A stretch of 5,205 nucleotides of DNA from Burkholderiales bacterium (GTDB lineage: Bacteria; Pseudomonadota; Gammaproteobacteria; Burkholderiales; Burkholderiaceae): contig CAHJWV010000005.1 of NCBI GenBank assembly GCA_903643055.1, forward strand, positions 1-5,205. Direction: 5' to 3'. The notes under the pieces were generated by a model that did not search any database, was not told the origin of the DNA, and was given only the letters and a program-made list of their open reading frames with translations. How positions within the stretch are numbered: the first letter of the stretch is position 1; each line of letters begins with the position of its first letter. Shown one piece after another: positions 1-5,205 of the stretch. The position numbers and the translations under genes are program-made.

Positions 1-714
<714 letters not shown>

Positions 715-840
715 TGCGTCGGCCGTGCGCATGACGGCGGCGGCCTGTCTTTACCTGACAGCAACCGAGCCGCGTCAACACCGCACGGCGTCAAGCCGTT
801 GTCATGGGGCAGGCCGGGCGTTCCGGCCTCGGAGATGACG

Positions 841-1086
841 ATGAAGACGATCAAACAACTGCTTCAACGGCGAGGCCTGGGCCTGCTGGGCATCGTGATG
901 CTCACCCAGCTTCTCAGCGCATGCGTGGTGCTGCCGGTGCCTTATGCACGGCACCATGCGGTCATCGTCGGGCCTGGCTACGGCCCGCCGCCGCCACGGG
1001 ATTACCGGGATGATCGCCGAGGCAATCGAGACGATCGCGGCGATGGAGATCGCCATGACGACCGCGATCGCTACGGCCGCCGCTGA
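841..1086 (+). CDS. small predicted lipoprotein with Arg/Asp-rich tail
   Basis: This encodes 81 residues. The N-terminus is a lipoprotein signal: basic start (MKTIKQLLQRR), hydrophobic stretch, then a lipobox LSAC with the acylated cysteine at residue 28. Val, not Asp, follows the cysteine, so the outer membrane is the expected destination. After a short Val/Pro segment and a PPPP run (about 49-52), the last 29 or so residues are almost only Arg, Asp, Gly and Tyr in alternating charge blocks (RDYRDD, RDDRGDGDR, DDRDRYGRR). The start at 841 is chosen because GGAG at 831-834 lies six bases before it; an ATG at 835 is too close to that site and a TTG at 799 would put 14 residues ahead of the signal. 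Small lipoproteins of this kind are common in Burkholderiales, but I do not recognise a named family and give no function. It lies 126 bases after dbpA on the same strand and converges on the next gene. Confidence 0.72.
   Translation: MKTIKQLLQRRGLGLLGIVMLTQLLSACVVLPVPYARHHAVIVGPGYGPPPPRDYRDDRRGNRDDRGDGDRHDDRDRYGRR
1032..1070. repeat. 9-bp perfect inverted repeat with nested hairpin inside the lipoprotein gene
   Basis: CGATCGCGG at 1032-1040 is exactly reverse-complementary to CCGCGATCG at 1062-1070, with a 21-base spacer. Inside the spacer region a second repeat, GGCGAT (1039-1044) and ATCGCC (1049-1054), can form a tight hairpin with a GGAG loop. The two stems compete for the two G's at 1039-1040. 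The structure lies in the Arg/Asp codons of the lipoprotein gene and also 29 bases beyond the stop codon of the convergent gene. It has no T-run on either side, so it is not a standard intrinsic terminator. It may be partly a by-product of repeated CGA/GAT codons. Confidence 0.5.
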
Positions 1087-1098
1087 GCGCCGCGACCG

Positions 1099-1887
1099 TC
1101 AAAGCCCGATGCGTTTGCGCAGCGCGGCCAGCATCGAACCCGAGCCTTTGGCGGCGCTCGGTGCGGCCGCAGCGCTGCTGCGCGGCGTGGCGTGGCCGGT
1201 GCGGCTGACCATCAAGGTCGATGACAGGTAAAGCGCGTTGAGCAAGCGGGCGGCGCGTTCGCCGCTCATGCCCGGCCAGTTCGACAGATCGCGCAGATTG
1301 ACCGACTCGCGCCGCAGCCGCTCAACGGCCGCGCCCATCGCCCCGGGCGCCGATGGCCGATCACCCGAAGGCCCGTTGACTGCGCGGTAAAACAAGGGGC
1401 CGGAAATCTCGGACAGCAGCTTGCTGCGCGGGCCATTCAGCGCCATCGCCGTCAGCAAAGGCGCCAGCGGCCGGTATTGATCGGGGTTGGCCACGCGCTC
1501 GGCCATCCAATGCCCCATCGGCTTGACCTCGGGCGCCTCGATCGCAAGCAATTTCAGCGTCGCCATGCCGGTGATCGACCCGGAGGTGAAATCTTGCGGC
1601 GAGTGGTAAAGCATTTGTGACGGGAACAGCGTTACCGGCCATACCCACTGGTTGTATTGCAGACATAACAACGCTGCCTCACGGTGCCGCATGCAGGCAG
1701 CAACCACGTCCAGCACGTCGCTGCCGGCCGCTCGGAATTCAATGCGCTGCAGTTCGGCCTGCAGCGTCGTCGACAGCACCGTCGGGCCTTCCAGCCGCGC
1801 AAAGCCACTGCTGCCGGTTTGCTGCTTGACCCGCTCGAAGTCACTGACGCTCCAGGGCGTTGAGTCGTCGAAATCACGAAATGACAT
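1099..1887 (-). CDS. uncharacterised 262-residue protein
   Basis: I do not recognise this protein. The 262-residue frame has codon use like its neighbours. It has no signal peptide and no clear transmembrane segment, so a cytoplasmic location is likely. Residues 1-60 are polar and predicted mixed helical. Residues 60-100 are rich in aromatic and hydrophobic residues (ALLCLQYNQWVWPVTLF) and look like a folded core. Residues 120-170 include PMGHWMAERV and a GPLFYRAVNGP segment. Residues 186-226 look like an Arg-rich helix followed by a Leu-rich helix. An Ala/Ser/Pro linker (about 231-250) leads to a short basic amphipathic end, LAALRKRIGL. The ATG at 1887 was chosen over a TTG at 1980 in the same frame because the extra residues look unlike a natural N-terminus; neither start has a strong ribosome-binding site. 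It lies 163 bases after the hydrolase gene on the same strand and may share its transcript. Confidence 0.72.
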   Translation of the reverse strand: MSFRDFDDSTPWSVSDFERVKQQTGSSGFARLEGPTVLSTTLQAELQRIEFRAAGSDVLDVVAACMRHREAALLCLQYNQWVWPVTLFPSQMLYHSPQDFTSGSITGMATLKLLAIEAPEVKPMGHWMAERVANPDQYRPLAPLLTAMALNGPRSKLLSEISGPLFYRAVNGPSGDRPSAPGAMGAAVERLRRESVNLRDLSNWPGMSGERAARLLNALYLSSTLMVSRTGHATPRSSAAAAPSAAKGSGSMLAALRKRIGL

Positions 1888-1942
1888 GGCTCTGATCCCG
1901 AATTGCGGTGGAAAGAAGGCCAACGAACTGACCACCGGGTCA

Positions 1943-1966
1943 CGGCCTGTGAGGAGGAGAAGGCCG
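1943..1966. repeat. 6-bp inverted repeat in the leader of the uncharacterised gene
   Basis: CGGCCT (1943-1948) and AGGCCG (1961-1966) are perfectly complementary around a 12-base purine-rich loop on the plus strand, which reads as a C/T-rich loop on the minus strand. It lies about 55 bases upstream of the chosen start of the minus-strand gene. It has no T-run after it and could be chance; any role in that gene's leader is a guess. Confidence 0.3.
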
Positions 1967-2020
1967 CGAGTACACACCAACGAACAGTCTCAAACCGCGT
2001 CAATTCGTACCAGTCAGTTT

Positions 2021-2036
2021 CAAAAATCTCTTTTTG
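2021..2036. repeat. A/T inverted repeat (CAAAAA, 4-base loop, TTTTTG)
   Basis: CAAAAA at 2021-2026 and TTTTTG at 2031-2036 form a perfect six-pair stem with a four-base loop, 14 bases beyond the hydrolase stop codon on the minus strand. It has a T5 arm but almost no GC pairs, so it is at best a weak terminator or attenuator. It sits in the AT-richer gap before the uncharacterised gene. Confidence 0.35.
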
Positions 2037-2050
2037 CGTCACTCGCCGAC

Positions 2051-2752
2051 TCATTTGCTGACGAAATCAGTCATGGCTTTGGCGATCCTTGTCGCTTGTT
2101 CGAGCGTTGAAAGGTGCCCGCACTCAGGCACGGAAATCCACTGAGCGCCAGCAATTCCGCGCGCCAGCTCTTCGGACGCCTCGCCGGGAATCAGCGCATC
2201 GTCTTGAGCGCTCAAGACGAGCGTCGGGCAAGAAATGTCTTTCAAGCTCGGACGCGAATCGATACGCGCGAGGATGGCCTTTTGTTGCTTCACGTAAGCC
2301 TCAGGGCCGGTTTCCTGCGCCATCTCGCGGATCACCTGGCGCAGTGCCTCGTCGCCGTGATGCTTCGGATGCACGAGCGTCGGAAACGCCAGATCGGCGA
2401 TCGCATCAAAACGCCGGTTCTCGGCCATCTTGATCTGCGTCCAGCGGCGTTCGGTCTGCTCCGGCGTGTCGGGCCGGGCCGAGGTCGACAACAGCATCAG
2501 CTTGCGAACACGCTGCGGCGCTTGGCGCAGGATCTCGAAGGCCACATAACCGCCCATCGATATGCCACCCAACGCAAATTCTGCAGGTGCTTGGTCGAGT
2601 ACGCGCCGCGCAATGGCTTCGATGGTGTCGTCGCGCCGATGGTCAGCCACCATCACCGGCCCGCATTGCCACAACGCAGGCAACTGGCCGGCAAAAACAC
2701 GAGGTGAGCAAAACAGGCTGGGGACCAGCACGGTGGCAATCGAAGAGGGCAT
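2051..2752 (-). CDS. alpha/beta-fold hydrolase (esterase-like)
   Basis: This 233-residue protein is a complete single-domain alpha/beta hydrolase without a signal peptide, so probably a cytoplasmic esterase or related hydrolase; the substrate cannot be read from sequence. The nucleophile elbow is GISMG (63-67) with Ser65. The acid is Asp184 or Asp185 in SAQDDALIP, and the base is His213 in ECGHLS, the usual order and spacing for a Ser-Asp-His triad. The N-terminal VPSLFCSPRVF takes the place of the common HG oxyanion loop and resembles the LPGLLCD-type loop of one esterase subgroup. A helical cap of modest size spans about residues 95-165. The ATG at 2752 is supported by AGGA on the minus strand at 2762-2759, six bases upstream. 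A strong terminator lies between this gene and the upstream BON-domain gene, so it should have its own promoter within about 115 bases; none is clear by eye. Confidence 0.92.
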   Translation of the reverse strand: MPSSIATVLVPSLFCSPRVFAGQLPALWQCGPVMVADHRRDDTIEAIARRVLDQAPAEFALGGISMGGYVAFEILRQAPQRVRKLMLLSTSARPDTPEQTERRWTQIKMAENRRFDAIADLAFPTLVHPKHHGDEALRQVIREMAQETGPEAYVKQQKAILARIDSRPSLKDISCPTLVLSAQDDALIPGEASEELARGIAGAQWISVPECGHLSTLEQATRIAKAMTDFVSK

Positions 2753-2825
2753 GAGAATTCCTGAAGTAGATCAGCGCATGGATGAGATAAGTTCATCTCG
2801 ATCCAATCCAGTGACACAGAAAATA

Positions 2826-2861
2826 GGTCAAAGAGATCACCAAATAGACCACCAAAAGGAC
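2826..2861. repeat. three imperfect 12-bp tandem repeats
   Basis: On the plus strand the units are GGTCAAAGAGAT (2826-2837), CACCAAATAGAC (2838-2849) and CACCAAAAGGAC (2850-2861). The second and third differ at two of 12 positions; the first is more diverged. They fill the gap between the terminator of the BON-domain gene and the start of the hydrolase gene, where the hydrolase promoter would be expected. They could be operator sites at slightly over one helical turn spacing, or a decayed short repeat; nothing here decides. Confidence 0.5.
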
Positions 2862-2865
2862 CATT

Positions 2866-2901
2866 AAAGAAAAGGGCGCAGGCCCTAGCAGGCCGGCGCC
2901 C
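2866..2901 (-). terminator. intrinsic terminator of the BON-domain gene
   Basis: On the minus strand GGGCGC, one base, GGCC, a six-base loop, GGCC, one base and GCGCCC form a ten-pair GC stem with one internal mismatch. The 3' arm is followed directly by TTTTCTTT (2873-2866 on the minus strand). The stem starts 20 bases after the stop codon of the BON-domain gene. It isolates that gene from the downstream hydrolase gene. The reverse orientation lacks a T-run. Confidence 0.9.
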
Positions 2902-2921
2902 CACTGACCCGCGCTTGCCGA

Positions 2922-3380
2922 TTACATCTTGGCAGGCTCGACCTTCAGCTGGTTGTCGACGTTGACCACGCCCTTGACGTTGGACGCCAGTTGCGTCGCG
3001 CGCTCACGCGCCACCTCGCTCGGCGCGGTTCCGCGCAAGGCCACCCGGCCCGCTTCGGTGTCGACATTGATCTTGGTGGCGCTCAGTGCCTTGTCTTTCG
3101 CCAACTCGGCGTTGACTGAGGTCGTGATGACCGCATCGGCCACCTTGTCGCTGACCGCGTCGGCCGCATTGCCGACGGCTCGACTGGCGTCTTGCCCGGC
3201 CTGACGCGCCCCTGCTTGCAGATCGTTGTCGCGTGCCCGCGGCTCGGCCTGTGCCACGACCGTGTCGTTCGAATTCGGTGCGGTAGCAGTGGTCATGTCA
3301 TCGCGCCGGCTGCAGCCGCCCAGCGTCATCGCGGTCACCAAAACGCCCAGCGCAGGCCACATCAGAGTTTGCTTCTTCAT
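2922..3380 (-). CDS. BON-domain (OsmY-like) lipoprotein
   Basis: This encodes 152 residues. MKK and a hydrophobic stretch lead to a lipobox LGGC with Cys23; Ser follows, so outer-membrane sorting is expected. Residues 24-60 are polar and probably disordered. Residues about 60-80 form an Ala-rich helical linker (ARQAGQDASRAVGNAADAV). Residues about 81-147 are one BON domain, with the family pattern: an entry helix, INVDTEAGRVALRGTAPS strand-Gly-strand core, an Arg-rich helix, then VKGVVNVDNQLKV. BON domains bind phospholipid or envelope surfaces; OsmY and its relatives are periplasmic stress proteins, but OsmY has two BON domains and is not a lipoprotein, so this is a relative and not the orthologue. 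The ATG at 3380 is seven bases from a GAAGGAG site (3394-3388, minus strand); the adjacent ATG at 3383 is only four bases away. A single-gene transcript is likely, since a terminator follows. Confidence 0.91.
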   Translation of the reverse strand: MKKQTLMWPALGVLVTAMTLGGCSRRDDMTTATAPNSNDTVVAQAEPRARDNDLQAGARQAGQDASRAVGNAADAVSDKVADAVITTSVNAELAKDKALSATKINVDTEAGRVALRGTAPSEVARERATQLASNVKGVVNVDNQLKVEPAKM

Positions 3381-3383
3381 CAT

Positions 3384-3817
3384 CCATCTCCTTCGTTCAA
3401 ACGCCCTCAATGAAGGCTTTCGGTTACTGACCTCAATGCGCTTGTCAGCGCGAAAGAGGCACCCGTCTTGATCGACGCTTCAACCTTAGAACTTGCCCCG
3501 AGCTGTTGCAGTCAGTCGGTTGCGCCTGTGCCTGTCGGACGACGCCCACAAGCGTGGATGATCTGCAACCCTCATTGAACTAGGGATGGACCTTCCGGTT
3601 GTCGGGTCAACTTATTTGCTGGAATGATCAGCACCGATACTGCGGCCTGCCTCATCAGACCGACAAGAAGTCCAAACATCCAGTAACTCGCAGCATGACC
3701 TGCTTTCGCTCAACGGCCGGCCCTCGCCCCCGATCAACTTCTATCGTTGAAGCGATCCGAAATGCCGCCTAAGGTAGGAACGCGGTCGCGCTGCCTGCCA
3801 CGACAACAGGAGTTTCC
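3384..3817. other. divergent intergenic region without recognised genes
   Basis: This 434-base stretch separates two genes transcribed away from each other, so it must hold both promoters. It is less GC-rich than the flanking genes and has no plausible coding frame of its own. Small features seen: a GCCTGT doublet at 3524-3535, a palindrome GGCCGGCC at 3715-3722, and a weak stem TCAAC/GTTGA at 3734-3750. I looked for the TGGCAC-N5-TTGC pattern of sigma-54 promoters, which drive some PEP-CTERM genes, and found no version with both the GG and GC at proper spacing. No tRNA, terminator or obvious small-RNA gene was seen. Its length exceeds what two simple promoters need. Confidence 0.6.
3747..3775 (+). 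promoter_or_regulatory. possible sigma-70 promoter of the PEP-CTERM gene
   Basis: TTGAAG at 3747-3752 and TAAGGT at 3770-3775 are separated by exactly 17 bases and would start transcription about 35 bases before the ATG at 3818. The -35 box matches consensus at four of six positions and the -10 box at three of six. The fit is weak, and the placement is the main support. Confidence 0.25.
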
Positions 3818-4489
3818 ATGTCGATTCAAAGCTTCATCCGTTCTGCCCTTAGCTCAGCGAACCCTGGCACAGGTGGCCTCAGCCCAGCGGCCTTCAGCTT
3901 GGGCGCCATTCGCTCGTTCGGACTGAACTCAGCCGCCGTTGCTTTCGCGGGCTGCTTGGCTTTCATCGGCGCAGCGCAGGCGAATGTCGTTTCGCTCGGC
4001 GTCATCAGCAGCGCAACCGAGTTGAGCACCGGCCAGGGCGGCCACAGCGGCGTGTTCAGCGACGACTACAGTTTCTCGATCGCCGCCGGCCAGTCTTTCG
4101 ATTTCTCCGGGCTCTTCTCGACCGGCTACTCCAACCGCTCGTTCATCCTCGACCTCGAAGGCGCGCTGCTCCAAGGCGGGCAATGGCTGCAAAGCGGTGT
4201 GGCCGAAACCAAATACCTGCCCGAAGGCTTTCCGAACCGCGAAGTGAACTTCAGCTCGCTCGTGCTGGGTGCGGGCGACTATCTCATTCGCATCGATGGC
4301 ACCGCGACGGGTGTCTATGACGGCATCACCGCGGGTTATCAGGCCAGCCTGAGCTTTGCCGACGTCACCGCGCCGGTGCCGGAGCCCGATGCCTTGAGCC
4401 TGATGGCGCTCGGCCTGGGCGCGATGGGTTTTCTGGTGCGCCGCCGCGGGCCGAACGCGCCGGTGGCTCGCCTGGCCACCCGCGTTTGA
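3818..4489 (+). CDS. PEP-CTERM sorting-domain protein (possibly FxDxF type)
   Basis: This 223-residue protein is predicted to be exported and processed by an exosortase. An extended N-terminal region (1-36) precedes a hydrophobic core (about 37-53) and a likely signal peptidase site AQA|N after residue 55. The mature part is a Ser/Gly-rich, probably beta-sandwich domain. It contains FSDDYSF (80-86), which resembles the FxDxF signature of one PEP-CTERM family, and no enzyme motif. At the C-terminus are VPEP (187-190), a hydrophobic helix (LSLMALGLGAMGFLV) and RRR (208-210), the three standard PEP-CTERM elements. A 13-residue tail follows the arginines, longer than usual. In known systems these proteins are cut by a membrane exosortase and go to the cell surface or exopolysaccharide matrix; that exosortase is not in this window. 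AGGAG at 3808-3812, five bases upstream, supports the start. The gene overlaps rluA by four bases. Confidence 0.92.
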   Translation: MSIQSFIRSALSSANPGTGGLSPAAFSLGAIRSFGLNSAAVAFAGCLAFIGAAQANVVSLGVISSATELSTGQGGHSGVFSDDYSFSIAAGQSFDFSGLFSTGYSNRSFILDLEGALLQGGQWLQSGVAETKYLPEGFPNREVNFSSLVLGAGDYLIRIDGTATGVYDGITAGYQASLSFADVTAPVPEPDALSLMALGLGAMGFLVRRRGPNAPVARLATRV

Positions 4490-5133
4490 GCCCGCCAGCG
4501 CCCTCTTCTCTCGCGGTCATCTACCAAGACGACGCGCTGATCGTCGTCGACAAACCCAGCGGCCTGCTCTCGGTACCCGGCCGGGGCGAGCACCTGCAAG
4601 ACTGCGTGTCGGCGCGTGTGCAGGCCCAGGCGCCCGATGCGTTGATCGTTCACCGGCTCGACATGGCCACGTCCGGCCTGCTGGCGATGGCGCGCGGCAA
4701 GGCCGCACAGCGCCGGCTCAGCGATGCGTTCGCGCAGCGCGAGGTCGTCAAGCACTACATCGCGATCGTCTCGGGCCGCCCGGCAACCGACGGAGGCGAA
4801 ATCGACCTGCCGCTGATCACCGACTGGCCGAACCGTCCGAAACAAAAGGTGGATCACGAGATCGGCAAACCTTCAGTGACCCGCTATCGCGTGCTGGCGC
4901 ATGACCCCGCGCTCCAGCGCAGCCGCCTTTTCCTCGAGCCGATCACCGGTCGCTCCCATCAACTGCGCGTGCACCTGCTGGCGCTTGGCCATCCGATCGT
5001 CGGCGACACGCTCTATGCGCCGCCCGAGCTTCAGGCCGCATCGCCGCGCCTGTTGCTGCACGCCGAATCGCTGACCCTGCCTCATCCCGTCAACGGCGAG
5101 ATGCTCAGCTTCCACAGCCCTGCGCCCTTTTAG
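4486..5133 (+). CDS. rluA: RluA, pseudouridine synthase for 23S rRNA 746 and tRNA 32
   Basis: This 215-residue protein aligns along its length with E. coli RluA (219 residues). The substrate-site region VDKPSGLLSVPGR is at 21-33, the catalytic motif HRLDMATSG is at 56-64 with Asp59 as nucleophile, LPLITDWPNRPKQKV is at 108-122, and ITGRSHQLRVH is at 153-163. The WPNRPKQKV segment and short length, with no S4 domain, point to the dual-specificity RluA and away from RluC, RluD or TruC. The E. coli enzyme converts uridine to pseudouridine at position 746 of 23S rRNA and 32 of four tRNAs. I see no ATG, GTG or other TTG that would give a full-length start near the N-terminus, so TTG at 4486 is used. 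It has no visible ribosome-binding site and overlaps the stop of the PEP-CTERM gene as TTGA, which suggests translation by coupling. No clear terminator follows in the remaining bases. Confidence 0.94.
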   Translation: MSPPAPSSLAVIYQDDALIVVDKPSGLLSVPGRGEHLQDCVSARVQAQAPDALIVHRLDMATSGLLAMARGKAAQRRLSDAFAQREVVKHYIAIVSGRPATDGGEIDLPLITDWPNRPKQKVDHEIGKPSVTRYRVLAHDPALQRSRLFLEPITGRSHQLRVHLLALGHPIVGDTLYAPPELQAASPRLLLHAESLTLPHPVNGEMLSFHSPAPF

Positions 5134-5205
5134 AGCGGCTAACAAAACCGAATCAAAGAGCGCAAGCAAATGACACAACAAGCGGCACTGAGCAGGGCCA
5201 GATGA
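5134..5205 (+). other. right-edge sequence after rluA, possible upstream region of the next gene
   Basis: This AT-richer stretch has no GC hairpin with a T-run, so transcription from rluA may continue. It holds an 11-codon frame starting ATG at 5170 (MTQQAALSRAR) whose TGA is the last triplet of the window, with no clear ribosome-binding site. An ATG at 5202-5204 overlaps that stop codon as ATGA and has AGGG four bases before it, so it could be the start of a following gene. Neither can be confirmed from this window. Confidence 0.3.

Noticed and set aside
745..761. CTGTC/GACAG hairpin after dbpA as a terminator
   Set aside because: The stem is only five pairs with a seven-base loop and has no T-run after it.
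1632..2054. Minus-strand frame starting ATGA at the hydrolase stop codon (MSRRVTQKEIFETDW...)
   Set aside because: The coupled start is tempting, but after about 30 codons the frame runs through the uncharacterised gene in another frame, with Ser/Arg/Cys-rich translation. The opening codons lack the G/C third-position bias of real genes here.
2114..2707. 197-codon plus-strand frame opposite the hydrolase gene
   Set aside because: It is antisense to a complete catalytic-triad hydrolase; the translation is Arg/His/Leu-rich with no recognisable domain.
3495..3515. Possible sigma-54 promoter (TTGCCCCG ... TTGCA) upstream of the PEP-CTERM gene
   Set aside because: The essential GG of the -24 element is GC here and the spacing to the -12 GC is off; it is also over 300 bases from the start codon.
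3715..3722. GGCCGGCC palindrome as an operator
   Set aside because: An eight-base G/C palindrome is expected by chance in DNA of this composition and has no second copy nearby.
4339..4857. 172-codon minus-strand frame across the end of the PEP-CTERM gene and the start of rluA
   Set aside because: It is antisense to two strongly supported genes and its translation shows only the Arg/Val/Asp bias expected from the opposite strand.

Overview
The window is GC-rich DNA that looks like an ordinary chromosomal segment of a betaproteobacterium, most likely Burkholderiales. This is inferred from the strong G/C third-position bias, the DbpA and RluA sequences, and a PEP-CTERM exosortase-substrate protein. 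No genus can be named from the sequence alone. I see no integrase, transposase, insertion sequence, CRISPR array, tRNA or rRNA.

Layout from left to right: (1) the 3' half of a DbpA-type DEAD-box RNA helicase gene, cut by the left edge; (2) a very small lipoprotein gene with an Arg/Asp-rich tail, on the same strand; (3) a convergent, unrecognised 262-residue protein gene on the minus strand, only 12 bases past the lipoprotein gene; (4) a minus-strand alpha/beta-fold hydrolase gene; (5) a minus-strand BON-domain (OsmY-like) lipoprotein gene that ends at a convincing intrinsic terminator, which separates it from the hydrolase gene; (6) a divergent intergenic stretch of about 430 bases with no coding signal; (7) a plus-strand PEP-CTERM secreted protein gene; (8) an rluA pseudouridine synthase gene that overlaps the PEP-CTERM gene by four bases through a TTGA junction; (9) a 72-base right edge with no recognisable gene.

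The genes do not form one pathway. Two of them (dbpA and rluA) act on 23S rRNA, DbpA as an assembly helicase and RluA as a base-modifying enzyme, but they are four genes apart and in separate transcription units. Three products are exported: two predicted lipoproteins and one PEP-CTERM protein. The most unusual arrangement is the overlap of a cell-surface PEP-CTERM gene with an RNA-modification gene that has a TTG start and no visible ribosome-binding site, which suggests translational coupling. I do not see convincing evidence of a new multi-gene system. The points most worth a second look are this junction, the odd architecture of the PEP-CTERM protein, the unrecognised 262-residue protein, and the charge-patterned lipoprotein with an inverted repeat inside its coding sequence.
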